A DNA stretch of 64,000 nt from Rhodospirillales bacterium. GTDB taxonomy: Bacteria; Pseudomonadota; Alphaproteobacteria; Acetobacterales; Acetobacteraceae. Below the pieces are notes generated by a model, which made no database searches, was not told where the DNA came from, and worked only from the letters and a program-made list of their open reading frames with translations. The translations under genes and the position numbers were made by a program. The DNA lies in assembly GCA_025362815.1 (NCBI GenBank), contig JANYFG010000096.1:59940-123939 (forward strand). The letters are read 5' to 3'. This document shows, in pieces, positions 51,036 to 59,307 of this stretch. The first letter of the stretch is position 1; the number at the start of each line of letters is the position of its first letter.

Positions 51036-52705
51036 TCCGCGCGCCATTTCTCGGCCCAGTAAACCGAAAAATCATTATGGCCGGTTGGCCGGTACCCCCG
51101 CAGCCATTTCGGAACCACATGCACCTCCACGCGAAAAAACAGCGGCAGAACCGGAAGTTCCTCGGCGTATACACGCTGCATCGCATCCCATGCCACCTGA
51201 CGCTTCACGGGATCAACCTCCGTCTCCACCGTCTTGATGCCGTCATCCATCACGGCGTTGTGCCAGCCGGTATAGTTGGTACCAGACCAATTATTCTCTG
51301 CGGTCGGTATCTGATCGCTGCCCAGTATTTGCCGCGGACTGCTTTCCACGTTGAACAGCCACGAATACAGCACCGCGCCGGTGAAGCCGCGTTTTTTCAA
51401 CGTCTCGCCGAACAGCAGGCGCGGTGGGTCGTTGCGCGTAATCGTCTCGATGCACGCCGCCTTCCACTGGCTCTGGATCACCTGCTGCATCAACTCGCGA
51501 AGCTTGTTCCCGGCGGTGACGCGAAACTCGATCGAAAGCTTCGCCCCCTCCGCGTTCCGGCAGATCCCATCGCCGCCCGGCTTCCATCCCGCCTCGGCCA
51601 GCAACGCCCGTGCCCGCGCCAGGTCGAACGGATAGCGCGCCACATCACGCGTATAGATATGTTCCAGCGGGCTCACCCAGCTATCCGCCACCGGAAACTT
51701 GCCGTCGAACAGCCGGTCCGTCATGGCGCGGCGATCGATCGCATGCAGCAACGCACGCCGCACGCGCAGATCGGCCAGAATGGGGTTGCCGAGCTGCAGA
51801 TCGATGTGATCGTAGGTCAGCGCCGGCTTGTAGATATAGGTGAACCGATCCGGCAAGTTCTTCGACAGCGACAGCGCCTGGTCCACAGTCAGCCCCATGC
51901 CCTCTCCCGGCGTCATGTCCACGTCGCCGGCCTGCAGGTTCGCCATCAACGCGGACGTGTTGTCCACAGTCTTGAACACGATCTTTGCAAATCCCGGCTT
52001 GCGCCCCGCCCAATACGGATTGAGCTCCAGCACGATGGTGCTGCCGGAGACATACTCCGCCACCCGATACGGCCCGTTCCACAATCCCGGCGTGGTCGGC
52101 GCCCGGTTATACACGCTGCGATTGATGTAATCGCCCGGCCCCTTTGCGGTGTCGTAGATGGGGCCTTCGATATGCTCCGGCAGCAGCGTGCCGACCCGAT
52201 CGAAATAGGTGCTCACCTCGTCGATATGCATCACCGCCGTGAGATCGTCGATCACCTCCACGCGCTCCACCCGCCCCCAGGCGCGCGTGTTGGCAAAGCC
52301 CGAGGCGGGATCACGGCCCACCTTGGCGGTGAACGCCAAATCGCGGGCCGTCACGGGCTGGCCATCGGCCCATTTCAAATCGGGCTTCAGCTTGATCGTC
52401 ACCGCCATGCCCGGCAACGCGCCTGGCCGTTCCTCGATCTCCGCCAGCCCATTCTCCACGGTGGGAAGCTGGGCGCAGTAAAGGCAGTTATTGGTCCACG
52501 TCGTATCGAACGCCGTCACGGGGCGCAGCGCGAAACCTTCGATATAGGCCTTCACAGCTTCCGGATTGATCGACGGATGCATCTGCGTGGGAAACGACGA
52601 CAGCCCGATCACCAGGGTGTCGCGTGCCCCAGATGTTTGCGCCGAGCCCTGGCCCGATGCGCACAGCATCAGGGCCAGGGCCACGGCGATCCGTCGCAGG
52701 ATCAT
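51032..52705 (-). CDS. Peptide/opine-type ABC substrate-binding protein, copy 2
   Basis: A 557-residue SBP_bac_5-family protein with a signal peptide (ALALMLCASGQGSAQ). The ligand-binding core has GLSSFPTQMHPSINPEAVKAY, DLKWADGQPVTARDLAFT, YNRAPTTPGLWNGPYRVAEY and FDGKFPVADSWVSP. It is a paralogue of the next gene upstream, with the same architecture and many matching phrases. ATG 52705 overlaps that gene's stop (ATGA). Two binding proteins before one transporter suggest two related ligands. Confidence 0.93.
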   Translation of the reverse strand: MILRRIAVALALMLCASGQGSAQTSGARDTLVIGLSSFPTQMHPSINPEAVKAYIEGFALRPVTAFDTTWTNNCLYCAQLPTVENGLAEIEERPGALPGMAVTIKLKPDLKWADGQPVTARDLAFTAKVGRDPASGFANTRAWGRVERVEVIDDLTAVMHIDEVSTYFDRVGTLLPEHIEGPIYDTAKGPGDYINRSVYNRAPTTPGLWNGPYRVAEYVSGSTIVLELNPYWAGRKPGFAKIVFKTVDNTSALMANLQAGDVDMTPGEGMGLTVDQALSLSKNLPDRFTYIYKPALTYDHIDLQLGNPILADLRVRRALLHAIDRRAMTDRLFDGKFPVADSWVSPLEHIYTRDVARYPFDLARARALLAEAGWKPGGDGICRNAEGAKLSIEFRVTAGNKLRELMQQVIQSQWKAACIETITRNDPPRLLFGETLKKRGFTGAVLYSWLFNVESSPRQILGSDQIPTAENNWSGTNYTGWHNAVMDDGIKTVETEVDPVKRQVAWDAMQRVYAEELPVLPLFFRVEVHVVPKWLRGYRPTGHNDFSVYWAEKWRAE

Positions 52706-54357
52706 TCGGCGCGCCAGTTTTCCGACCAGAGCGGGCTGTAATCGCCATGCCCGGTCGGCGTGAAGCCCTTCAGCCATTTCGGAATCACGTAGGGCTCGGC
52801 ACGGAAGAACAGCGGCAGCACCCGCACCTGGTCGGCATACATCGATTGCATGTCCGCCCAGATCGTCTTCTGTTTCGCGGGGTCCAGCGCCTCTTCGGCG
52901 GCGGCGATGTCGGCGTCCATCTTCGGGTCGTTGTAGGCGATGTAGTTGGCGCCGCCAAAGTTGTTCGCCGCCGACGGTGTCTGCGTGCTGAACAGCGTCT
53001 TGCGCGGCCCCTCGCTCACACTGCTGGACCAGCCATACATCACAAGTCCGGTATAGGTGCGCTTCTTGGTGGTCTCGCCGAACAGCGTGCGGGCCGGTTC
53101 GTTCTTGATCACGACTTCAACGCACGCGGCTTTCCACTGGCTCTGCAACACCTGCTGCACCAGTTCGCGCAGCTTGTTGCCCGCCGTCGTCGCGAACTCG
53201 AAACTCAGCTTCTCGCCCTTCGCATCCCGACAGATCCCGTCACTGCCGGGTTTGAAGCCGGCCTCGGCCAGCAACGCCTTGGCCTTCGCCGGCTCATATT
53301 TATAGGTTGCGGTATCCTTGGTGTAGTTGGGGTTTAGCGGGTTGACCCACGTCGCCGCCACCGGCTGCTTGCCGTCGAACAACTTGGCCACCAGCGTGTC
53401 CCGGTCGATCGCCATCAACAGCGCACGCCGCACGCGCACATCGGCGAGAGACGGATTTTCGATCTTGAGGTCGATGTGCTCGTAGGTCAGGCTCGGCTTG
53501 TAAAGATAGTCGAATTTCGTGGGCTCGTCCTTTTGCAAGGCCAGCACGGTATCGATCGTCAGCCCCACGCCCTCGCCCGGCGCCATGTCGATGTCGCCGG
53601 ATTTCAAATTCGCGATCAACGCAGACGTGTTCTCGATCGTCTTGATCACCACATGCTTGAAGCCCGGCTTGGTGCCCGCCCAATAAGGGTTCGGCTCCAG
53701 CACGATCTGCGAGCCCGATTCATACGCCGTCACCATATAAGGACCGTTATAAAGCCCCTTCGTCGTCGGCACGCGATTGTAAAGCGTGGCCTTCAGATAC
53801 TCGCCCGCCTCGGCCCCGGAAGCCGCCTTGGCCTCGATGTGCGCCGGCAGAAGCTGGTCCCATTCGTTGTAGCCCACTACCACGCGGTTCAGATGCAGCA
53901 CCGCGGTGTGGTCGTCCACCACGTCGATGCTGGTGGCGCGGTCCCAGGGGTTGTTGTTGGAGAACCCGGATTTCGGATCGGCGCCGAGCTTCCAGGTGAA
54001 CATCAGATCCTTCGTCGTCACCGGCACGCCGTCCGACCATTTAAGGTCGGATTTCAACGTGAACGTCACCGCCAGGCCCTTCTTGCCATCGGCGGTCGTC
54101 TCGTATTTTGCCCCACCGTTCTCGATGGTCGGAAGCGTGGTGCACATCAGGCAGCCCAGCTTCCAATCCTTGTCGTAGGCGGTGATCGGCCGTGTGGCGA
54201 AGGCGAGCACGTAGCTCTTGATCACCGTGGGGTCGATGTTGGGATTCAGGCTGGGCGCGAACTGCGCCACGCCGATCACGAGATCGTCCTTGGCCAGTGC
54301 CGGCGAGGCGAGCCCGGCGATCAACCCCAAGGCGGCGAAGGCCACATGATGTCTCAT
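52702..54357 (-). CDS. Peptide/opine-type ABC substrate-binding protein, copy 1
   Basis: A 551-residue SBP_bac_5-family protein, first gene of the operon. Signal peptide ends SPALAK. Matching phrases with copy 2 include the segment PSLNPNIDPTVIKSYVLAF against HPSINPEAVKAYIEGF, DLKWSDGVPVTTKDLMFTWK, YNRVPTTKGLYNGPYMV and FDGKQPVAATWVNP. ATG 54357 (MRHHVAF) has an AGGA box. It is divergent from the PEP-mutase-family gene; 101 bp between them hold the promoter. Confidence 0.93.
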   Translation of the reverse strand: MRHHVAFAALGLIAGLASPALAKDDLVIGVAQFAPSLNPNIDPTVIKSYVLAFATRPITAYDKDWKLGCLMCTTLPTIENGGAKYETTADGKKGLAVTFTLKSDLKWSDGVPVTTKDLMFTWKLGADPKSGFSNNNPWDRATSIDVVDDHTAVLHLNRVVVGYNEWDQLLPAHIEAKAASGAEAGEYLKATLYNRVPTTKGLYNGPYMVTAYESGSQIVLEPNPYWAGTKPGFKHVVIKTIENTSALIANLKSGDIDMAPGEGVGLTIDTVLALQKDEPTKFDYLYKPSLTYEHIDLKIENPSLADVRVRRALLMAIDRDTLVAKLFDGKQPVAATWVNPLNPNYTKDTATYKYEPAKAKALLAEAGFKPGSDGICRDAKGEKLSFEFATTAGNKLRELVQQVLQSQWKAACVEVVIKNEPARTLFGETTKKRTYTGLVMYGWSSSVSEGPRKTLFSTQTPSAANNFGGANYIAYNDPKMDADIAAAEEALDPAKQKTIWADMQSMYADQVRVLPLFFRAEPYVIPKWLKGFTPTGHGDYSPLWSENWRAE

Positions 54358-54458
54358 GGCGCAAAATCCTGTCATGACGAGATGGCGGCAATGAAACGGG
54401 TTGTTGCCGGAAAATGTCAACGATGGCCATCCTGCACCGAGCAAAAGGGAGCACGACC

Positions 54459-55310
54459 ATGAACGCCACGCAGCGGCGCACCGCATTTCGCGCCATTCTG
54501 GCCGGTGACCTATGTGCCCATCCCGCCTCGGTGTTCGACCCCATCTCGGCGCGAATCGCCCAGGATCTTGGGTTTTCGTGCGCCATCCTGGCCGGCTCCA
54601 CCGCCTCGCTCGCCGTGCTCGGCGCGCCCGATATCGTGGTGCTCACGCTGTCCGAATTCGCCGACCTGATCGGACGCATCACCCGCGCCTCCCCCATCCC
54701 GCTTCTGGTGGATGCCGACCACGGCTATGGCAACGCCCATAACGTGATGCGCACCGTCGTCGAGCTCGAACGAGCCGGCGTGGCGGCGCTGACCATCGAG
54801 GACACCGATCTGCCAACTCCCTTCGGCGCCACCGCCGCCGCCCTCATCGGCCGGGGCGAAGGCGTGGGCAAGATGCGCGCAGCCGTGGCGGCACGCACCG
54901 ATGGCGAGACGGTCGTCATCGGGCGCACCGCCGCCATGGCCATCGCGGGGCTGGACGAGGCGGTGGCGCGCGCCCGGGCTTATGCCCAAACGGGGGTGGA
55001 CGCGCTGTTCTTCACCGGCGTCACCGACATCGAACAGGTGCGGGCGCTGCGGGCCGCCACCCCCCTGCCCATCGTGCTGGGCGGCGGAACGCTGACCGAT
55101 TCCGTGGCCTTGGCCGCACTGGGCGTGCGCATCGCGCTCACCGGCCACCAGCCCATCCACGCCGCGTTCCAGGCGGTGGCCGACACCATGAAGGCGGTGC
55201 GCGACGGCACGAAGCTGCCGGCGCTGGCGGGCGGCAGCTTCATGGCCCGCATGACGCGCGCCGCCGATTACGCGGCGGCCACCCAGGATTTCATGGCGGC
55301 CGAGACATAG
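54459..55310 (+). CDS. Isocitrate lyase/PEP mutase-family enzyme (oxaloacetate decarboxylase-like)
   Basis: A 283-residue TIM-barrel enzyme of the ICL/PEPM superfamily. The metal region is LLVDADHGYGNAHNVMRTV, and ALTIEDTDLPTPFG is the usual position for the second acid. The classic lyase Cys motif K-K-C-G-H is absent, so it is an oxaloacetate decarboxylase, carboxyphosphonoenolpyruvate-like or related C-C lyase rather than isocitrate lyase. GGGAG precedes ATG 54459. Divergent from the ABC operon; 3' end overlaps the sigma-factor gene by 43 bp. Confidence 0.85.
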   Translation: MNATQRRTAFRAILAGDLCAHPASVFDPISARIAQDLGFSCAILAGSTASLAVLGAPDIVVLTLSEFADLIGRITRASPIPLLVDADHGYGNAHNVMRTVVELERAGVAALTIEDTDLPTPFGATAAALIGRGEGVGKMRAAVAARTDGETVVIGRTAAMAIAGLDEAVARARAYAQTGVDALFFTGVTDIEQVRALRAATPLPIVLGGGTLTDSVALAALGVRIALTGHQPIHAAFQAVADTMKAVRDGTKLPALAGGSFMARMTRAADYAAATQDFMAAET

Positions 55311-56053
55311 GCGGGGCAGCGGCCCACCACCGCCAGCACGGATTTCACAACGCCCACCCGCCCACGCACCGGGGCCGCCGCCTTGCGCTCTGCCTTTGCA
55401 GGTGTGCTCCCTGGTGCGCTCCCTGGTGCGCTCCCTGGCTTGCCCACCAGCCCGTCGATTCCAGCGCGCACCCGCCCCCGAGCCCGGTGCAACAGCACGC
55501 GCTGGTTTTCCTGCGACACGCCCAGCAGCGTGCAGGCCTCCTCGGCGCTGCGGTTTTCCACGTCGCGCAGAATGATCACGGCCTTCTGCCCGGCCGGCAG
55601 GGTGTCGATGATGTCTTGCACATGCGCCCAAAGCTGCCGGCCGCCGAACAGCCGCTCCGGGTCCAGCACGTCCCACAGCGCGGGCAATTCGATCCAGTGC
55701 CCATCCGGCTGAAACGCCGAGCCCTCCACCGCGCGTTCCACGCCGTCCAGCCCCGGCAGCGCCACGGTGCGGCCTTCGGATGTGATGCGGGTGCGGGCCT
55801 TGTTCGTCACGATGGTGAAGATCCAGCCGGCCAGGCTCGAACGCCCCTCGAACCGCGCCACGTTCCGGAACACCGCCAACCAGGATTCCTGCACAACCTC
55901 CTCGGCCTGGGCGCGGCTGCCGATGATGCCCTGCGCCACCCCCACCAGCGAGGCGTTGTAGCGCCGGATCAAACGCCGATACGCGCCGTTGTCGCCGGCG
56001 CGCAGCAACGCCAGAAAATCTGGCGCGTTGAACGCCGCGTCGTCGGCCAGCAT
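55268..56053 (-). CDS. ECF-family RNA polymerase sigma factor
   Basis: A 261-residue ECF sigma factor. Region 2 reads AYRRLIRRYNASLVGVAQGI through VVQESWLAVFRNVARFEG; region 4 reads DTLPAGQKAVIILRDVENRS through LLGVSQENQRVLLHRARGRV. A long non-standard C-terminal tail (about 60 residues) contains the 12-bp tandem repeats coding GSAPGSAPGSTP. GGAGG precedes ATG 56053. It is divergent from a zinc-finger anti-sigma-factor gene, so it probably controls its own pair plus a few envelope genes. Confidence 0.92.
   Translation of the reverse strand: MLADDAAFNAPDFLALLRAGDNGAYRRLIRRYNASLVGVAQGIIGSRAQAEEVVQESWLAVFRNVARFEGRSSLAGWIFTIVTNKARTRITSEGRTVALPGLDGVERAVEGSAFQPDGHWIELPALWDVLDPERLFGGRQLWAHVQDIIDTLPAGQKAVIILRDVENRSAEEACTLLGVSQENQRVLLHRARGRVRAGIDGLVGKPGSAPGSAPGSTPAKAERKAAAPVRGRVGVVKSVLAVVGRCPAYVSAAMKSWVAAA
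55401..55436. repeat. 12-bp tandem repeat in the sigma-factor tail
   Basis: Three 12-bp units GGTGTGCTCCCT, GGTGCGCTCCCT, GGTGCGCTCCCT. They encode G-S-A-P repeats on the minus strand in the linker after sigma region 4. Confidence 0.85.
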
Positions 56054-56190
56054 CGGCTTTCCTCCAACCCGCGCATCATTGGCAGCAATGTGCCAGATGT
56101 GTGTCACGTTTGGCCAGATGACGAGTCGTCCATGTATCGTGCATTCACGGGCCTGTCGCAGGGACGCGTGCCTGACCCAAGGAGACCGTT

Positions 56191-56457
56191 TTGCTGACGT
56201 GCCGCGACGTGACCGACATCACGACCGACTACCTGGAAGGCGCCCTGCCCCGCACGCGGCGGCTTGCCTTGCAGTTCCATCTGTCGATCTGCAGCTTCTG
56301 CCGCCGCCACCTGCGCCAGGTGCGCGCCACGGTCCGGTTTCTGCGCCACGCCCCCACGCCGGCGCCATCCCCCGCGGTCGAGAACGCGGTGCTGGCGCGG
56401 CTCGCCGAGCCGCCACTGCCGCAACCGGACCACCCGCAGGGCGGCCCGCCTGATTGA
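56191..56457 (+). CDS. Zinc-finger anti-sigma factor-like protein
   Basis: An 88-residue protein of the zf-HC2 type. The zinc set is MLTCRDVTDITTDYLEGALP then FHLSICSFCRRHL, with the H-x3-C-x2-C arrangement. No transmembrane segment is present, so it is a soluble anti-sigma factor. Start is TTG 56191, supported by an AAGGAG box 7 bases upstream. It is divergent from the ECF sigma gene (137 bp apart). Zinc-finger anti-sigma factors of this kind sense redox or metal stress. Confidence 0.85.
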   Translation: MLTCRDVTDITTDYLEGALPRTRRLALQFHLSICSFCRRHLRQVRATVRFLRHAPTPAPSPAVENAVLARLAEPPLPQPDHPQGGPPD

Positions 56458-56515
56458 ATCATGAAGCGTGTGGGGACCGCACCCAGCGATTCATGCAACA
56501 TACAACGGGCTGGAC

Positions 56516-57169
56516 TCAGCCGGCCGGCACGATCTCCACCCGCCGGTTTTCAGCCGCCAGCGGGTCCTGCGGGTTCTTTTGCTCGCTCTTGCCCACGCCA
56601 GACGCTTCCAGCCGGCGCCCGGCCACGCCCTGCTCGGCCAGATACGCGCTGACGGCCTGGGCGCGCGCCACCGACAGCGTGTTGTTCAGCTCGTCGCTGC
56701 CCGCCGCATCGGTATGGCCCACCACCTTGACGCGGCGCGACGCCAACTCGCCCGCGCTCAGCACATGCGCAAGCCGTTGCAGCACCACCTTGGCGTCGCT
56801 GCTCAACGCGGCGCTGCCGAACGCGAACTTGATTTCCAGATCGATGCCCGCCTGCCCGCCCGCCTGCCCGCCCGCCGTCCCCTGCGACGTCCCAGAGGAC
56901 GCAACCGGCGGCGGCGCGGCCAACAGACCGCCCGGCCGTGCTGCCCCCGGTTGCGCCGAACCGGACGCCGAACCGGGCGTCGAGCCAACCGGCGGCGTGG
57001 GCGAGGCAGGACGAATGCCGCGGGTGGTCGGCGCCAGGCACTCGGTCATCCGCAATTCGGTCAACGACGCTCCGCTGCACGCGGCACTCGCCGCCAGAAC
57101 CGGCGCCAACGGGGAAGTGGCTGCCGCCGACACCACAAGGCCAAAAAGCAACGCCGTCCGGATCCGCAT
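56516..57169 (-). CDS. OmpA-family outer-membrane-associated protein
   Basis: A 217-residue exported protein. Signal peptide ends PVLAASA. The mature N-terminus has LTELRMTECLAPTTRGIRP, a Gly/Pro/Ala linker (80-115), then an OmpA-like C-terminal domain (FAFGSAALSSDAKVVLQRLA, VKVVGHTDAAGSDELNNTLS, GVGKSEQKNP and AENRRVEI). The peptidoglycan-binding D and R are in HTDAAGS and NRRVEI. It probably anchors something to the wall. It converges on the anti-sigma gene. Confidence 0.9.
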   Translation of the reverse strand: MRIRTALLFGLVVSAAATSPLAPVLAASAACSGASLTELRMTECLAPTTRGIRPASPTPPVGSTPGSASGSAQPGAARPGGLLAAPPPVASSGTSQGTAGGQAGGQAGIDLEIKFAFGSAALSSDAKVVLQRLAHVLSAGELASRRVKVVGHTDAAGSDELNNTLSVARAQAVSAYLAEQGVAGRRLEASGVGKSEQKNPQDPLAAENRRVEIVPAG

Positions 57170-57219
57170 GTGAAATCTCCTCGTGACATAAATTCGGCGC
57201 CAGACGCCGCGGCCCCGCC

Positions 57220-57618
57220 TCATTCCACCGGTGTGAAGCACGGCACCGGCGGCCCGCCCTCGGTGGCGACCCATTGCAATCGTACTGACTGGCCGATGCG
57301 CAGGGCGTCGAAATCGCACCCCACGAGATTGGTCAGCATCGTGGGCCCTTCCGCCAGGGTCACGTAGGCGATGGCGTAAGGCTGCGGCGCGCGGCGCATC
57401 ACCGAATAGCTGTAGATCGTGCCGGTGCCCGATGCTTCCACCCAGGCATCGCAGTCGCCGAAGCAATGGGGACAGACGGCCCTTGGATACCAGTGTGTCT
57501 TACCGCACGCCGAACATCGCGGCAGAACAAATTTTTCGTGACGCGCCGCCTCCCAGAAGGCCTGGCTCTCGGGGCTCGGTGTCGGCGCCGGAATCGCGCG
57601 CGTTGGGTGCTCAGACAT
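57220..57618 (-). CDS. DUF35 OB-fold zinc-ribbon protein
   Basis: A 132-residue DUF35 protein: an N-terminal rubredoxin-like zinc ribbon (LPRCSACGKTHWYPRAVCPHC, four Cys) and a C-terminal OB-fold (GTGTIYSYSVMRRAPQPYAIA, VTLAEGPTMLTNLVG). These act as partner subunits of thiolase-like enzymes for acyl-CoA. The start overlaps the thiolase stop (TGATG), confirming the pair. Confidence 0.92.
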   Translation of the reverse strand: MSEHPTRAIPAPTPSPESQAFWEAARHEKFVLPRCSACGKTHWYPRAVCPHCFGDCDAWVEASGTGTIYSYSVMRRAPQPYAIAYVTLAEGPTMLTNLVGCDFDALRIGQSVRLQWVATEGGPPVPCFTPVE

Positions 57619-58778
57619 CACTGGCGCTCCAGAACAAGGGTGGCCGAGCCGTGACGCGTGCCCAGCAGCCCGCCGGTGCCGTGCGCCAGCGCCAGATCGC
57701 AGTTCGGCACCTGCACCTTCGGATGCGCCTCGCCGCGCAGCTGCCGCACCGCCTCGATCACCTTGGTGATGCCGCCGCGATTGGCCGGATGGTTGTTGCA
57801 CAGCCCGCCACCATCAGTGTTGAACGGCAGCTTGCCCACACCCGAGATCAGGTTGCCGTCAGACACGAACCGTCCTCCCCCGCCTTTTTCGCAAAACCCG
57901 ATATCCTCCAGCTGCATCACCACCGTGATGGTGAAGCTGTCATAGATCGACGCGTATTTGATGTCCGACGGCTTCACCCCCGCCTCCGCGAATGCGATCG
58001 GCCCCGACCACCGGCCGCCCGAGAACGTCAGATCCACGCCGCCGGCCATCGTGTGCTTCGGCGCCTCGCCGGCCCCGCGCACCGCCACCAGGGGCCGCGA
58101 GAGGCTGCGCGCGATCTCCGGCGACACCACCACCAGCGCGCCGCCGCCATCGGAGATCACGCAGCAATCCAGCCTGTGCAGCGGATCGGTCACCATCGGC
58201 GAATTCACCACGTCCTCCACCGTCACCACGTCGCGCAGCATCGCATGCGGGTTCCACTGCGCGTGGTGAGACGCCGCCACCTTCACCCAGGCCAGCTGCT
58301 CGGACGTCGTGCCGTATTCATGCATGTGCCGCATCGCGCACAGCGCATAGGCGTTGGCCACCGTCACGCCGAACGGATATTCCCACTGCACGTCCGGCTG
58401 GCTGGCATTGCCCGCGCGCACCTGCATCCCCCCCTCGCTGCGCGGCCGTCCCGCCAGGGTGATCAGCGCCACCGAGCACTTGCCCATGGCGATCGCCTCA
58501 GCCGCGTGCGCCACCAGCATCAGATACGAGCTGCCGCCGATATCGGTGGCATCCACGTGGCGCACCTTCAGGTTCATGTAGTCGACCATCGACAGCGGCC
58601 CCATGCCGGGCGCATCGCCGGCGCAGAAATACCCGTCCACATCGTCCTTGGTCAGCCCCGCATCGGCCAGCGCGCCGCGTGCGCTCTCGGCGTGCAGCTG
58701 CGCCACCGATTTATCAGGCGCCTTGCGCGTGGGATGCTCATAAGCGCCCACGATATAGGCGCGGTTTCTGATGGTCAT
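57618..58778 (-). CDS. Thiolase-family lipid-transfer-like protein (possible aldolase)
   Basis: A 386-residue thiolase-fold protein. The start MTIRNRAYIVG (58778) has a GGAGG box. Recognisable are AAEAIAMGKCSVALITLAGR, NHPANRGG and ALAHGTGG. The position of the normal nucleophilic Cys reads ATDIGGSSYLML, so the thiolase reaction is unlikely. Cys-less thiolase folds with a DUF35 partner (Ltp2/ChsH2-like) catalyse retro-aldol cleavage of side-chain CoA esters, which fits the adjacent DUF35 gene. Substrate is unknown. Confidence 0.85.
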   Translation of the reverse strand: MTIRNRAYIVGAYEHPTRKAPDKSVAQLHAESARGALADAGLTKDDVDGYFCAGDAPGMGPLSMVDYMNLKVRHVDATDIGGSSYLMLVAHAAEAIAMGKCSVALITLAGRPRSEGGMQVRAGNASQPDVQWEYPFGVTVANAYALCAMRHMHEYGTTSEQLAWVKVAASHHAQWNPHAMLRDVVTVEDVVNSPMVTDPLHRLDCCVISDGGGALVVVSPEIARSLSRPLVAVRGAGEAPKHTMAGGVDLTFSGGRWSGPIAFAEAGVKPSDIKYASIYDSFTITVVMQLEDIGFCEKGGGGRFVSDGNLISGVGKLPFNTDGGGLCNNHPANRGGITKVIEAVRQLRGEAHPKVQVPNCDLALAHGTGGLLGTRHGSATLVLERQ

Positions 58779-58851
58779 GCACGACCTCCCTCTTTGCGCG
58801 CAGGATGGCGGAGGTTGGGGACTGGGGGAAGTGCCGGCTATTGCCGTGACT

Positions 58852-59307
58852 TTACACCGGCGCCCGCGTCGCATGCGGCGACAGCCACCCCATCGATGCC
58901 TCCGCCTCGCAATCCGTCGTCACCAAATACGGCTTGATATCCAGCAAGGGCGTCCCGCTCACACAATCCAGGTTCGCCACACGCAGCCGGCCGGGCCCGT
59001 CGAACCCATCGAACCGCACCACCGACAACGCGATCGGATTGGGCCGCCACGGCGCGCGCGTGGCAAAGATCCCGCGCGGCTCGGCGTCGAAAGGCGGCGT
59101 GAACACCAGGTCCATCGGCTTTGCGTCATGCATCCAATACAGCAGGATAAGATGCGAAAACCCCTCCAGCCCCGCCAGCCCGTCCCGGAACGCCGCCTCC
59201 ACCACCACCGTGCACACCGGCGGCGGCTGGATCTGGCGGCCGTTGCGGGGACAATCGGCTTTCGAGCCGAACGGCGTCTCGATCAGCCCGATCGGTCGAA
59301 GCTGCAT
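58852..59307 (-). CDS. trmO: tRNA (N6-threonylcarbamoyladenosine(37)-N6)-methyltransferase TrmO
   Basis: A 151-residue TsaA/TrmO-family protein that methylates t6A37 of tRNA-Thr using SAM. Core phrases are RPIGLIETPFGSKADCPRNG, GLEGFSHLILLYWMHDA, FATRAPWRPNPIALSVVRFDG and GTPLLDIKPYLVTTDC. ATG 59307 overlaps the aminotransferase stop by one base (TGATG), with GTG 59310 as alternative, so they are coupled. It ends 73 bp before the thiolase gene. Confidence 0.93.
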   Translation of the reverse strand: MQLRPIGLIETPFGSKADCPRNGRQIQPPPVCTVVVEAAFRDGLAGLEGFSHLILLYWMHDAKPMDLVFTPPFDAEPRGIFATRAPWRPNPIALSVVRFDGFDGPGRLRVANLDCVSGTPLLDIKPYLVTTDCEAEASMGWLSPHATRAPV

